Assembly (NCBI GenBank): GCA_035524495.1
Contig: DATKOR010000092.1
Location: forward strand, 1-33,405
DNA length: 33,405 nt
Direction: 5' to 3'
From: CAIKZZ01 sp035524495
Lineage (GTDB): Bacteria; Pseudomonadota; Gammaproteobacteria; Steroidobacterales; Steroidobacteraceae
In this document: positions 6,024 through 13,736 of the stretch, one piece after another
How the letters are laid out: each line of letters starts with the position of its first letter
Position numbering within the stretch: position 1 is the first letter of the stretch
Program-made: the position numbers and the translations under genes
Notes under the pieces: model-generated
The model's database searches: none
The model's input: the letters and a program-made list of their open reading frames with translations, nothing else
Told to the model about the DNA's origin: nothing

Positions 6024-8102
6024 CGTCGTCCTCCGTTCCAGGGGCAAGGCGTCGGCGAGTCCCACCTCGCCGAGCAGAAACGCGTATTCCTCGGCGATCT
6101 CGCGGTAGCGCTCGAAGCGCCCCGAGCGGCCGCCGTGGCCGGCCTCGAGGTTGGTGCGCAGCAGCAGCGCGTGCGCATCGGTCTTGAGCGCCCTGAGGCG
6201 CGCGACCCACTTCGCCGGCTCCCAGTACTGAACCTGGCTGTCGTGCACGCCGGTCGTGACCAGCATCGCCGGGTAGTCGTGCGGCGCGACGTTGTCGTAC
6301 GGGGAGTACGCGAGCAGGTACTCGTAGGTCGCGCGGTCCGCCGCCGGGTTCCCCCACTCGTCGTACTCGTTGGTCGTCAGCGGGATGCTCGCGTCGAGCA
6401 TCGTCGTCACGATGTCGACGAACGGCACGTGCGCGACGAGCGCGCGGTACTCCGCGGGCGCGAGGTTCGCGACCGCGCCGATCAGGAGCCCGCCGGCGCT
6501 GCCGCCCATCGCGCAGACGCGCGCGCCGTCGGCGTAGCGCTCCTTGACCAGGTGGCGCGTGACGTCGATGAAGTCGGTGAAGGTGTTCTGCTTGTGCTGC
6601 AGGCGCCCCTGGTCGTACCACGCGCGGCCGAGCTCCTGGCCGCCGCGCACGTGCGCGATCGCGAACACGAAGCCGCGGTCGACGAGCGAGAACACCGTCG
6701 AGCGGAACGTCGGGTCCTGCGACAGGCCGTAGGCGCCGTAGGCGTACTGGTAGAGCGGCGCGCGACCGTCGCGCGCGACGTCGCGCCGGTACAGGAGCGA
6801 CACCGGGATCCGGGCGCCGTCGCGCGCCGCGGCATAGAGGTACTCGGTCGCGTAGCGCGCGCCGTCGAAGCCGCCGAGCACCGGGTCGCGCTTCAGGAGC
6901 ACGCGCGTGCCGCTCTTGAAGTCGTAGTCGTAGGTGCTGTTCGGCGTCGTCAGCGACGAGTAGACGTAGCGCAGCGTCGGGCTCTCGACCTCGTCGTTGG
7001 CGCCGAAGCTCATCGCGAAGGCGCTCTCCGCGGCGTCGATCAGGCGCTCGGTCCCGTCGCTCCAGCCGCGCACCCGGATGCGCCGCAGCCCGCCGGAGCG
7101 CTCGGCGACCGCGAGGAAGTCGCGAAACACCTCGAAGCCCGCGATGAACGCGTCGGCGCGCGCCGCGACCTCGTCGCGCCAGCTCGCGCGCTCGGCGACC
7201 GTCGCGATCGGCGCCGACACGATGCGGAAGTTCGGCGCCTGCTCGTTGGTCCGCAGCACGAAGCGCTCGCCCCAGTCCTCGAGCTGGTACTCGTGGTCGC
7301 GCGCGCGCGGCACCGCGATGCGGAACGCGAGCGCGGCGTCCGCGGCGGGCGCGTAGCGGACCTCGCTCGAGACGGTGCTCTGCGAGACGACGTAGAGGAA
7401 GCGGCTGCTGCGGCTGCGGTAGACGCCGAGGTAGAAGCTGGGATCGGGCTCCGCGTAGACCTCGGTGTCCGACGCCGCCGGCGTTCCGAGCACGTGGACG
7501 AGGATCCGGTTGCCGAGCAGCGTCTCGGGGTCCTTCGCGACGTACAGGAAGCGCCGTCCGTCGTCGTGCCAGGCGACGTCGGGCTCGGCGTTCTCGATCC
7601 GGTCGGGGAGGTCCGCGCCGCTGTCGAGGTCGCGGACGCGCAGCGTGTACTGGCGGCGCCCGACGCGGTCCTCGGCGAAGGCGAGCCGGCGGTTGTCGGG
7701 GCTGACCTCGAGATTGCCGATCTCGTAGAAATCCTCGCCCTCGGCCTCGCGCCGCGCGTCGACGAGGACCTGCTCGGGCCCGTCCTGCTCGGGTCCGCGG
7801 CGCGCGTAGATCGGGTACTCGCCGCCCGTCGTGTAGCGCGTGTAGTACCAGTAGCCGTTGCGGCGCGCGGGCACGCTCGCATCGTCCTGCTTCAGGCGGC
7901 CGATCAGCTCCGCGTACAGGCGCTCCTTGAGCGGCGCGAGCGGGGCGAGGACGGCGTCGCAGTAGTCGTTCTCGGCGGCGAGGTAGGCGCGCACCGCCGG
8001 ATCGCTGCGCGTGTCGTCGCGCAGCCAGTAGTAGGGATCGCGGCGCGTGCCGAACGGCGAGGGCACGTCGGCCGGCCGCTCGGGCGCGCGCGGCGGGGGC
8101 AT
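5418..8102 (-). CDS. ptrB: Oligopeptidase B (S9A) reading frame continuing in frame into a glutathione S-transferase
   Basis: An open frame of 894 codons. Residues 1 to about 693 are a full-length S9A oligopeptidase B: DPYYWLRDD at the start, a beta-propeller, then the alpha/beta hydrolase with Ser535 (MGGSAGG), Asp621 (GVHDSQVQYWEPAKW) and His656 (EAGHGGRSGRF). The YSPYDNV motif is typical of OpdB. These enzymes cleave short peptides after Lys or Arg. The family normally stops near FLLGEVGL. Here there is no stop, and about a dozen residues later the frame enters the GST methionine at 6023. The GST has its own GGAGGA ribosome site, so it can be made alone. The fusion may be genuine, may follow a lost stop codon, or may be a sequence error. 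The start at 8102 has only a weak ribosome site. Confidence 0.88.
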   Translation of the reverse strand: MPPPRAPERPADVPSPFGTRRDPYYWLRDDTRSDPAVRAYLAAENDYCDAVLAPLAPLKERLYAELIGRLKQDDASVPARRNGYWYYTRYTTGGEYPIYARRGPEQDGPEQVLVDARREAEGEDFYEIGNLEVSPDNRRLAFAEDRVGRRQYTLRVRDLDSGADLPDRIENAEPDVAWHDDGRRFLYVAKDPETLLGNRILVHVLGTPAASDTEVYAEPDPSFYLGVYRSRSSRFLYVVSQSTVSSEVRYAPAADAALAFRIAVPRARDHEYQLEDWGERFVLRTNEQAPNFRIVSAPIATVAERASWRDEVAARADAFIAGFEVFRDFLAVAERSGGLRRIRVRGWSDGTERLIDAAESAFAMSFGANDEVESPTLRYVYSSLTTPNSTYDYDFKSGTRVLLKRDPVLGGFDGARYATEYLYAAARDGARIPVSLLYRRDVARDGRAPLYQYAYGAYGLSQDPTFRSTVFSLVDRGFVFAIAHVRGGQELGRAWYDQGRLQHKQNTFTDFIDVTRHLVKERYADGARVCAMGGSAGGLLIGAVANLAPAEYRALVAHVPFVDIVTTMLDASIPLTTNEYDEWGNPAADRATYEYLLAYSPYDNVAPHDYPAMLVTTGVHDSQVQYWEPAKWVARLRALKTDAHALLLRTNLEAGHGGRSGRFERYREIAEEYAFLLGEVGLADALPLERRTTMKLYYSPGACSLASHIVLRELGLTFEAVAVDLRKKTTRAGADFNTINPKGYVPVLELDSGAILTEGPAILQYLADQRPAAGLAPANGTLERYRLQEWLAFINSEIHKPFGPLFDAGAPEAVKESSRERIARRLGYTERALAGRDYLLGSQFTVADAYLYTVLNWTAFTGIDLGQWPALKAYHARIAARPAVAAAQAAEKAR

Positions 8103-8182
8103 CGGTTCGGGGCCGGGGGGTGGCGGGGCCGTTATGGTACTCGACGCCGGGCGCGCCGGCCCCTCGTGCTAGCCTTCGCGGC

Positions 8183-8800
8183 ATGAAGGGCCTGCGCCAT
8201 TCCCTCCTCGCGCTCCTCGGCGCCGCTTGCGCCGGGCTCGCCGGCCCCGCCGCGGCGGCGGGAGCCTTGGATCCCGCGCAGTTTCGCTACGAGGCACTGC
8301 CGGCGGACGGGGTCGTCGACTTCTCGATCGACGCCTCGAGCCCGACCTTCGAGTTCCAGAGCGGCGTCAGCGCCTACCGCGCGTTTCGGCTGCCGAGCGC
8401 CGCCGGCCCCTACCTCGTCGAGGTCCGCAGCTTCCTGTCCGGGCCCCCGGACCCGGCGCGCGCCCGGGTGTTCTACCCGGTGGTCGCGGTGCTGACCGAC
8501 GACTTTCTCGTGTCGCGGACGACGGAGCTCGAGCTGCTGCGCTTCGACCTGCCGGTGCTCGAGGGAACGTCGGCGCCCGCCTACCGCGTGACGGTCGCGA
8601 TCGACCCGAAGCGCACGCGCGAGCAATACCTCGTCGTGTTCACGCCGGCCAAGCTCGCGACCCAGCGCCAGCTGCCGCCGATCTCGACGCCCGAGAGCGC
8701 CGCCGAGGCCGCGCGCTTCGCGTTCCTCGGCGCCGCGCCGCACGGCCGGCTCAGCATCAGCGTGCACCACGGCGAGCTGCCGCCCGCCGAGGAACGCTGA
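8183..8800 (+). CDS. MalM-like periplasmic protein
   Basis: About 205 residues from the ATG at 8183. The frame is open further up, but this start gives a clear Sec signal (MKGLRHSLLALLGAACAGL, ending near PAAAAGA). The mature part has the MalM-family arrangement: VDFSIDASSPTFEFQSG, SAYRAFRLPS, a central beta-rich domain (FYPVVAVLTDDFLVSRTTE), and a second strand set ending TREQYLVVFTPAKL. In enterobacteria malM closes the maltose regulon and its function is still unclear. Here no maltose transport gene is near, so the family name says little about sugar use. The stop is immediately followed by the stop of the convergent membrane-protein gene (TGATCA). Family assignment is moderate. Confidence 0.7.
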   Translation: MKGLRHSLLALLGAACAGLAGPAAAAGALDPAQFRYEALPADGVVDFSIDASSPTFEFQSGVSAYRAFRLPSAAGPYLVEVRSFLSGPPDPARARVFYPVVAVLTDDFLVSRTTELELLRFDLPVLEGTSAPAYRVTVAIDPKRTREQYLVVFTPAKLATQRQLPPISTPESAAEAARFAFLGAAPHGRLSISVHHGELPPAEER

Positions 8801-9787
8801 TCAGCGGCTCCGGTCGCGCCGCGCGGCCTTGAGCGCTGCGGCGCGCCGCCGCTGCTTCGGCAGCTTCCACCACAGCTCGTAAAGCGCAAACAGGCTGAGC
8901 GCGATCACGAGCGGCACGACCTCGAGCACGAAGCGGTAGACGGCGACGGCCGCGATCAGCGTCGGCTGCGGCACGTGCGGCAGCAGGCTCGTCAGCATCG
9001 CCTCGAGCACGATCAGCCCCGCCGGCACGCTCGAGGCGAGCGCCGCGAGGATCGACAGCACGTAGACGCCGAGGAACGCGAGGAACGGCAGGTCCGGGAG
9101 GTGGGGCAGCATCAGGTACAGGACGCCCGCGCCGCAGCTGACCTCGATGACGCCGACGCAGTACTGCACGGCGGTGAGCCCGGGCGGCGGCAGGCGCATC
9201 GCGAAGCGGCCGAAGGCGATCGGCCGGTCGCGGGTCGCGATCAGCGTCACGTAGGCCGCGTGCAGCGCCAGCAGCGCGAGCCCGACGCCGCGCGCGAGCG
9301 CAGGACCCACGTGCAGCACGTTGCCGCCGGCCTCGCTGCCGAGCACGAGCGAGATGGCGAGCAGCAGGCCGAGCCCCAGCGGGTACGGGATCGCGGCCAA
9401 GAGCGCGATCTTGCCGATGTCGAGCGGCGGCAGCTCGACGGCCGAGTAGACCCGGTAGCGGATCGCCCCGCCTGACACCGCCCCCCAGCCGATCGCGTGC
9501 CCGATCGGGGCCGCGAGCAGCGCCGCGAGCATCGCGCGCCGCGAGCTCGCGGCGCCCTCGACGAAGCGCACGATGATCGCCTCGTAGAGCGCGAGCGTCG
9601 TGTAGAGCGTCGCGACCAGCAGCGCCGCGACCAGGATCGCCGCGGTCGGGATCGCGTGCGTCGCGGCCAGCACGTCGTTGAGGCGAACGTGTCGCAGAAT
9701 GCCCCACACCACGCGGGCCGCGAGCGCGAAGATCGCGGCCGAGACCGCGATCGGCAGGAGCCGTCGCAGGGAGGCGAGGACTGGCAC
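8801..9787 (-). CDS. YbhN/UPF0104-type integral membrane protein (LPG-synthase transmembrane family)
   Basis: About 328 residues with some eight hydrophobic segments and the family motif GWGAVSGGAIRYRVYS (the S-G-G-x-R-Y region typical of pfam03706). Also present are PYPLGLGLLLAISLVLG and SVPAGLIVLEAML, the conserved P-x-G-x-G-x-x-E loop. Only the membrane half of lysylphosphatidylglycerol synthase is present, with no C-terminal tRNA-dependent transferase domain, so it does not aminoacylate lipid by itself. Related proteins are thought to move or flip lipids. A GTG at 9787 starts just after the upstream KTSC stop and avoids overlap; an ATG at 9853 would overlap that gene by 58 bases. The likely operon partners are the KTSC and lipoprotein genes. 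Confidence 0.8.
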   Translation of the reverse strand: MPVLASLRRLLPIAVSAAIFALAARVVWGILRHVRLNDVLAATHAIPTAAILVAALLVATLYTTLALYEAIIVRFVEGAASSRRAMLAALLAAPIGHAIGWGAVSGGAIRYRVYSAVELPPLDIGKIALLAAIPYPLGLGLLLAISLVLGSEAGGNVLHVGPALARGVGLALLALHAAYVTLIATRDRPIAFGRFAMRLPPPGLTAVQYCVGVIEVSCGAGVLYLMLPHLPDLPFLAFLGVYVLSILAALASSVPAGLIVLEAMLTSLLPHVPQPTLIAAVAVYRFVLEVVPLVIALSLFALYELWWKLPKQRRRAAALKAARRDRSR

Positions 9788-9795
9788 TCGTGGGC

Positions 9796-10008
9796 TCAGC
9801 GGATGCGACGCTCGGAGTAGTTCTCCTCGATGTTGTCGCGGAAGTAGCTCCACATCGAGGAGGACGTCGACAGCCGGCGCCAGGTCTCGGCCGAGACGCC
9901 GGAGTACTCGACGAGCGCGCCGCCGGCGAGCTCGACGCGCAGCGCGCGGTTCGACTCGTCGTAGCCGATCGCGCGCAAGTTGCCCGCGTTCACCGATTTC
10001 ATCTCCAT
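9796..10008 (-). CDS. Small KTSC-domain protein
   Basis: 70 residues from the ATG at 10008. The whole protein matches the KTSC pattern: MKSVNAGNLRAIGYDESN, LRVELAGGALVEYSGVS, then TWRRLSTSSSMWSYFRDNI and a closing ENYSERRI. The domain takes its name from a Lys-Thr-Ser-Cys-like segment and is often seen beside or fused to nucleic-acid enzymes; its biochemistry is not settled. The start overlaps the last ten bases of the upstream lipoprotein gene, and the stop is eight bases from the next start, so the three genes probably form one minus-strand operon. Cytoplasmic, with no signal sequence. Confidence 0.82.
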   Translation of the reverse strand: MEMKSVNAGNLRAIGYDESNRALRVELAGGALVEYSGVSAETWRRLSTSSSMWSYFRDNIEENYSERRIR

Positions 10009-10643
10009 GCCTGCGCTCCCGAGGACGCGTACACCGAAACCGGCTGCCAGCGCCGCCCGCGGCGCGCGCCGTCGTGGACCAGGATCGCCTTCTCCTGCAC
10101 CGGCGCGGGCACGCGGAACGTGAAGTGCGCGACCGGGCGCCCCTCGATGGCGAGGTCGAGCTGGTAGTCGCCGGCCGGATCGCCGGCCGCGAGCGACCAG
10201 TAAAAGCGCGTGAGCTGGCCGTCCTCGACGAGGTCCTCGCCCTGCGCGACCGCGCTCTTGCCGTCCTTCGAGATCAGCACGTCGGCGTCGTTCGCCGCCT
10301 CGCCCCAGTCGGCCGGCGGACGCGGCAGCCTCAGGTACTCCTGCCAGTGCAGCGAATCGCGCGTCGTGTCGACCTCGACCACCCAGCCGAACACCTGGCC
10401 GTCCTCGGCCGGCACCTCGGTCGCCGGCACGAAGTGGTCGTCGCCGTCGGCGGTGCTCTCGAGGATGCCGAACTCGACGCGCTTGATGACGAGGTCCGGC
10501 CCGATGCGCAGCGGCAGGCGTGGCGCGGCGGTCGGGTTCCAGGCGATCGAGGGCTGGTGCGTCGCCGGCGCGTGCGGATCGGCGCACGCGCCGAGCGCGA
10601 GTACTGTGAAGAGGGCGACGGGAAACATGGCCTTGGGATGCAC
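9999..10643 (-). CDS. Putative lipoprotein of unknown function
   Basis: 214 residues from 10643, or 209 if the in-frame ATG at 10628 (MFPVALFTVLALGACAD) is used. The signal ends in a lipobox-like LALGAC, so the protein is probably lipidated and anchored in the envelope. The mature part has alternating beta-type segments (RIGPDLVIKRVEFGI, GWVVEVDTTRD, GDYQLDLAIEGRPVAHFTFRV), which suggests one or two immunoglobulin-like sandwich domains. No catalytic motif is visible. It overlaps the start of the KTSC gene by ten bases and is divergent from the PEBP gene. I do not recognise the family. Confidence 0.75.
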   Translation of the reverse strand: MHPKAMFPVALFTVLALGACADPHAPATHQPSIAWNPTAAPRLPLRIGPDLVIKRVEFGILESTADGDDHFVPATEVPAEDGQVFGWVVEVDTTRDSLHWQEYLRLPRPPADWGEAANDADVLISKDGKSAVAQGEDLVEDGQLTRFYWSLAAGDPAGDYQLDLAIEGRPVAHFTFRVPAPVQEKAILVHDGARRGRRWQPVSVYASSGAQAWR

Positions 10644-10729
10644 GGCGACCGGGTCTCGGCAGAAAACGAATTATCGCTCAATCGGCCGCGACCCGCTCGC
10701 GGCGGGCGCTGCTAAGATCGAGCACGGCC

Positions 10730-11275
10730 ATGCCGAGACGCACTTCACTGTCGTGCGTGTTGAGCTTGCTTTTGCTCGCGGCGCCGGCGCTCGCCGAGGA
10801 CTTCGTGCTCGCGAGCCCGGAGCTGCAGGCGGGCGGTCGCCTCACGCTGCGCCACGCCTACGACAGCTACGGATGCAACGGCGGCAACGTCTCGCCGGCG
10901 CTCACCTGGAGCGGCGCACCGGCCGGCACGCGCAGCTATGCGCTCACGCTCTTTGATCCGGACGCGCCGCACGGCTTCTGGCACTGGGTGATCTTCGACG
11001 TTCCGGCGACGCTCGCGGGACTGCCGGCCGGCGCCGGGGAACCCAAGCAGGCGCCGAAGGGCGCGCTGCAGGGCACGAGCGATTTCGGCGACAAGGGCTA
11101 CGGCGGGCCGTGCCCGCCGAACGGCGACCGCCCGCATCGCTACGTGTTCACGCTCTACGCGCTGAAGGTCGAGCGCCTCGGCGCCGACGCCTCGGCGCAG
11201 CCCGCCTGGCTCGCGGCGCGCATCCGCGCCAACGCGCTCGCCGAGGCGAGCCTCACCGTCTACTACGCGCGCTGA
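10730..11275 (+). CDS. YbhB/YbcL-family (PEBP, Raf-kinase-inhibitor-like) exported protein
   Basis: 181 residues with a Sec signal (MPRRTSLSCVLSLLLLAAPALA). The mature domain shows the bacterial PEBP hallmarks: CNGGNVSPALTWSGAPAGT, the ligand-pocket motif DPDAPHGFWHWVIFDVP, and GYGGPCPPNGDRPHRYVFTLYAL, the second anion-binding loop. Bacterial members bind small anionic ligands, and their physiological role is largely unknown. A -10-like TAAGAT lies just upstream (around 10713), which suggests its own promoter in the divergent gap shared with the lipoprotein gene. The 3' end overlaps the convergent TetR gene by 13 bases. Confidence 0.92.
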   Translation: MPRRTSLSCVLSLLLLAAPALAEDFVLASPELQAGGRLTLRHAYDSYGCNGGNVSPALTWSGAPAGTRSYALTLFDPDAPHGFWHWVIFDVPATLAGLPAGAGEPKQAPKGALQGTSDFGDKGYGGPCPPNGDRPHRYVFTLYALKVERLGADASAQPAWLAARIRANALAEASLTVYYAR

Positions 11276-11871
11276 GCGGCGCGCGGCGCCGTGGCCCCGA
11301 CGAGCTTCGCGAAGGCCGTCCGGGTGCGCGCGAGCGCGAGCGGGTCGCGCATGAAGTGATGCGCCCAGTGGTGCGCGTAGCGCAGCGCCAGCAGCTCGTG
11401 TGCGAACTGCGCGGGGTCGGTGCCGGCCGCGAGGTGCCCGTGGCGGGTCGCCGAGGCGACGAGCTGCTCGATCACCGCGCGAAAGTCGCGGAACAGCCGC
11501 ACCAGGCGCTCGCGGACCGGGCCCTGCCCGTCGTCGAACTCGACGACGCCGGCGAAGAACGGGCAGTTGCCCGGCAGGCCCGCGTTCTGCGGCCAGTCGA
11601 GCCAGCGCTCGAACACCCGCTCAAGTCGCGGCAGTCCCGCGGGCTCGGTCTTCGCCGGCGCGACGATCCGGGTCTGGAAGAGCTCCGCGGCGTACTCGAG
11701 CGTTGCGACCTGCAGCGCCTCCTTCGAGCCGAAATGCGCGTAGAGGCCGCTCTTCGTCATGCCGACCTTGTCGGCGAGCGGCTGCAGGTTCAGGCCCTCG
11801 AAGCCCGCGAGGCAGGCGGTCTCGACCGCCGCCTGCAGGATCGTCGCGCGCGTGCGCGCTCCCTTGCCCAT
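11263..11871 (-). CDS. TetR/AcrR-family transcriptional regulator
   Basis: 202 residues. The N-terminal helix-turn-helix domain is clear: RATILQAAVETACLAGFEGLNLQPLADKVGMTKSGLYAHFGSKEALQ (residues about 8-54). The helical ligand-binding domain follows and contains GNCPFFAGVVEFDD, typical of the YcdC/TetR_C_6-like group. It is a dimeric repressor responding to an unknown small molecule. An inverted repeat of ten-base arms lies just upstream of its start (11888-11917), which suggests autoregulation. Its 3' end overlaps the convergent PEBP gene. No obvious effector gene is divergently placed; the next gene upstream is a minus-strand lipoprotein. Confidence 0.92.
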   Translation of the reverse strand: MGKGARTRATILQAAVETACLAGFEGLNLQPLADKVGMTKSGLYAHFGSKEALQVATLEYAAELFQTRIVAPAKTEPAGLPRLERVFERWLDWPQNAGLPGNCPFFAGVVEFDDGQGPVRERLVRLFRDFRAVIEQLVASATRHGHLAAGTDPAQFAHELLALRYAHHWAHHFMRDPLALARTRTAFAKLVGATAPRAAQRA

Positions 11872-11887
11872 CGGCGGATATTAGCAC

Positions 11888-11917
11888 GACCGGTCGGAAA
11901 GGCACCCCCGACCGATC
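11888..11917. promoter_or_regulatory. Candidate TetR operator (inverted repeat)
   Basis: Arms GACCGGTCGG and CCGACCGATC are inverted complements at nine of ten positions, separated by ten bases, and begin 17 bases upstream of the TetR start. The GACCGGTC core is itself palindromic and resembles sites bound by several TetR regulators. Autoregulation is inferred from position. Confidence 0.5.
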
Positions 11918-11960
11918 CGAAGCGGAACAAGGGGATATCGGATCGAGGTCGGCGATAGGC

Positions 11961-11987
11961 GGGCGCGACGGCCGAACCGTCGCGCCC
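11961..11987. terminator. Perfect hairpin, possible terminator of the 12006-12446 gene
   Basis: Arms gggcgcgacgg and ccgtcgcgccc form an uninterrupted 11-base-pair stem with a five-base loop, 18 bases beyond the stop of the minus-strand lipoprotein gene. There is no T run on either strand, so it would be a weak or non-classical terminator, or protect the mRNA 3' end. Confidence 0.5.
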
Positions 11988-12005
11988 CCGGGCATCAAGC
12001 CGCGA

Positions 12006-12446
12006 TCAGGAGCAGGTCGTCTCGCCGTCCTTGAAGCCGACGTTGAGGTTGCCGCCCGCGGCGATGTCGCGCTCGCAGGTCGCGATCTCGGACGGCAGGT
12101 TCGCCGTGAACTTCCACTTGCCGGGCGCCATCGGGATCGTCTGCGCCGAGCCCGTGCACGAGACGTTGTCGGTGCCCTTCGTGAGCTTCACGGGCGTCAC
12201 GAACTCGCGATCGTTCGAGAGCTTGGGCGCGCCGGGCAGGATCTGCACCGGCGTCACCTTGACGTTGACGTCCTCGCACTGGCCCTGCTGCGTGATCGAC
12301 TGCACCTTGACCGTGGAGCGGATCAGCGAGGCCGACTCGTCGCCTCCGCCGCACCCGGCGAGGGTGCCGAGGGCGACGGCCGCGGCCGTCATCAGAATCA
12401 GGCCGGCCTTGCGGCCGCGTGCGCTGAGCTTCGACGAAACGTACAT
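12006..12446 (-). CDS. Putative small lipoprotein of unknown function
   Basis: 146 residues. The signal peptide is LILMTAAAVALGTLAGCGGGDES, with a lipobox (LAGC) followed by a glycine-rich linker, which indicates a lipidated envelope protein. The mature 110 residues contain four further cysteines (CEDV, VSCTG, ATCERD, TTCS), which could form two disulfides, and beta-type segments (VTPVKLTKGT, GKWKFTANLPSEIA). The ATG at 12446 is preceded by a G-rich ribosome site (cagggggactcag). A TACAAT -10 box lies at 12497-12502. A perfect hairpin follows the stop. I do not recognise the family. Confidence 0.75.
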   Translation of the reverse strand: MYVSSKLSARGRKAGLILMTAAAVALGTLAGCGGGDESASLIRSTVKVQSITQQGQCEDVNVKVTPVQILPGAPKLSNDREFVTPVKLTKGTDNVSCTGSAQTIPMAPGKWKFTANLPSEIATCERDIAAGGNLNVGFKDGETTCS

Positions 12447-12496
12447 CTGAGTCCCCCTGATGGTCGTTGGCTGGTCGGGCGCCTGGCGTCCGAATC

Positions 12497-12502
12497 ATTG
12501 TA
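12497..12502 (-). promoter_or_regulatory. -10 box (TACAAT) for the lipoprotein gene
   Basis: On the minus strand the bases read TACAAT, one mismatch from the sigma70 consensus, about 50 bases before the ATG at 12446. No clear -35 box lies 16-18 bases further up. Confidence 0.4.
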
Positions 12503-12585
12503 GCGTGCGCAATCCTACCCCGGAAATCCACGCCTGCAGGGCACGGGCGGCGCGCTACAGTCGCGACCGACTACGGGAGACTGCC

Positions 12586-13020
12586 ATGCGCGACGCAACG
12601 AGGGTCCTGACCGCCGCTGCACTCTTCGCGGCGCTCGCCGCGCCCGCCACGGGCGCCGACTACTCCGACTACAGCGGCGCCGACCTCTACCACCGCTTCT
12701 GCGCGAGCTGCCACGGCGCGACGGGCGAGGGCAATGGCCCGGTGAGCCGCAGCTTCGCCGTCGCGGTGCCCGATCTCACCCGCATCAGCCTGCGCCACGG
12801 TGGGCAGTACCCGGACAACTGGGTCTACCGCGTGATCGACGGGCGCGCAGCGCTCGTCAGCCACGGGCCGCGCGACATGCCGGTGTGGGGCGTCGAGCTC
12901 TGGCGCGAGCAGGGGGCCGACGTCACCGCGGGTGCCAAGACCCGCGACGCGGTCGCGCGCCTCGTCGACTACCTGCACACGCTGCAGGTGCCGCGCACGC
13001 TCGCCGAGCCCGGCCGCTGA
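12586..13020 (+). CDS. Periplasmic c-type cytochrome
   Basis: 144 residues from the ATG at 12586, preceded by GGGAGA; the frame extends further up but without a signal. The Sec signal is MRDATRVLTAAALFAALAAP ending at TGADYS. A single class I haem site is seen: Cys39-Ala-Ser-Cys42-His43 in FCASCHGATGEGNGPVS. The probable axial methionine is Met98 in RDMPVWG, and a C-terminal helix DAVARLVDYLHTLQ closes the fold. The size and spacing match small monohaem electron carriers or cytochrome cbb3-like soluble domains. No oxidase or dehydrogenase adjoins it, so the partner is unknown. The gene ends four bases from the convergent methyltransferase. Confidence 0.9.
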   Translation: MRDATRVLTAAALFAALAAPATGADYSDYSGADLYHRFCASCHGATGEGNGPVSRSFAVAVPDLTRISLRHGGQYPDNWVYRVIDGRAALVSHGPRDMPVWGVELWREQGADVTAGAKTRDAVARLVDYLHTLQVPRTLAEPGR

Positions 13021-13024
13021 GCGC

Positions 13025-13624
13025 CTAGGACCAGGGGCGCTCGAGCTCCCACAGGATCGGCGACAGGCCGCGCGCGAAGTAGACGCCCGCGGCGACGTGC
13101 CGGAAGCGCCGCCGCAGGCGCCGCCGGTACCAGTCGGCGCTGCGCAGCCACACGTCCCGGTCGGTGCGCGACTGGTCGGCGGCGCTGCGCCAGTCGCGCC
13201 GCGTGAGCACGCTGAAGTAGAGCGCGCCGCGCGTCAGGCGCGCGAGGTTGGCGAGCGAGCGAGCGGCGTCCCGGTCGTTGAGGTACTGCAGCACGTCGTG
13301 GCAGATCACGAGGTCGTAGGGCGCATCGGCCGTGAACGTCGCGAGCGAGCCCTGCTGCCAGCCGTGCTTCGCGCACAGGAAGCGGCTGATCTCGAGTCCC
13401 TCGTAGCGCGCCCGCGGAAACGCCCGCGCGAGCGGCGCGCGCAGCATCCCGATGCCGCAGCCGGCGTCGAGGATCCTTTGCACCGGGAGCCCGACGTAGT
13501 TGACGATGCCGCCGATCAGCGCCGCGAGCCGCGCGGCGTCGCCGGCATCCGCGACGCGCGTCTGCGGATTGCCGTAATAGCGCTCGAAAAAACCTTCGTC
13601 GAAGTCGCGGACCGGCCGGCGCAT
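13025..13624 (-). CDS. Class I SAM-dependent methyltransferase
   Basis: 199 residues from the ATG at 13624. Motif I is ILDAGCGIGML (about residues 48-58), followed by the acidic end of strand 2 (YEGLEISRFLC) and the motif IV region YDLVICHDVLQYLND, the normal seven-stranded methyltransferase order. The front has FDEGFFERYYGNPQTRVAD, a helical cap seen in small-molecule methylases. The substrate cannot be read. Aryl polyene clusters often carry a head-group O-methylase, but this gene is more than 3.7 kb upstream of the cluster and on the other strand, so a link is only a possibility. It shares the 112-base gap with the divergent PhoU-like gene. Confidence 0.87.
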   Translation of the reverse strand: MRRPVRDFDEGFFERYYGNPQTRVADAGDAARLAALIGGIVNYVGLPVQRILDAGCGIGMLRAPLARAFPRARYEGLEISRFLCAKHGWQQGSLATFTADAPYDLVICHDVLQYLNDRDAARSLANLARLTRGALYFSVLTRRDWRSAADQSRTDRDVWLRSADWYRRRLRRRFRHVAAGVYFARGLSPILWELERPWS

Positions 13625-13736
13625 AGCGTCTTTGCGTGTCGATTTGATGACGAGGCCGCCGCCGCCCCTTGTGGTCTGCCGCGATGCGACGCCTCCCGTG
13701 CCGGCGCAGCATGACACAAGGTTGCCAAGGACCCGC

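Noticed and set aside
5979..8186. Plus-strand open frame of 735 codons opposite the peptidase gene
   Set aside because: Shadow of the oligopeptidase B coding strand; the peptidase has all three catalytic residues in order.
9788..9853. ATG start at 9853 for the YbhN-type protein
   Set aside because: It would overlap the KTSC gene by 58 bases and add a polar, non-family N-terminus; a GTG at 9787 fits better, although not with certainty.
12586..13020. Cytochrome c as the third subunit of the molybdenum hydroxylase
   Set aside because: It is a single-haem small protein 7 kb away with its own signal and upstream region, whereas the dedicated subunits are larger and adjacent.
13025..13624. Methyltransferase as the head-group methylase of the aryl polyene pathway
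   Set aside because: It lies on the opposite strand, over 3.7 kb from the operon, with two unrelated genes between. Nothing in the sequence ties it to the pathway.
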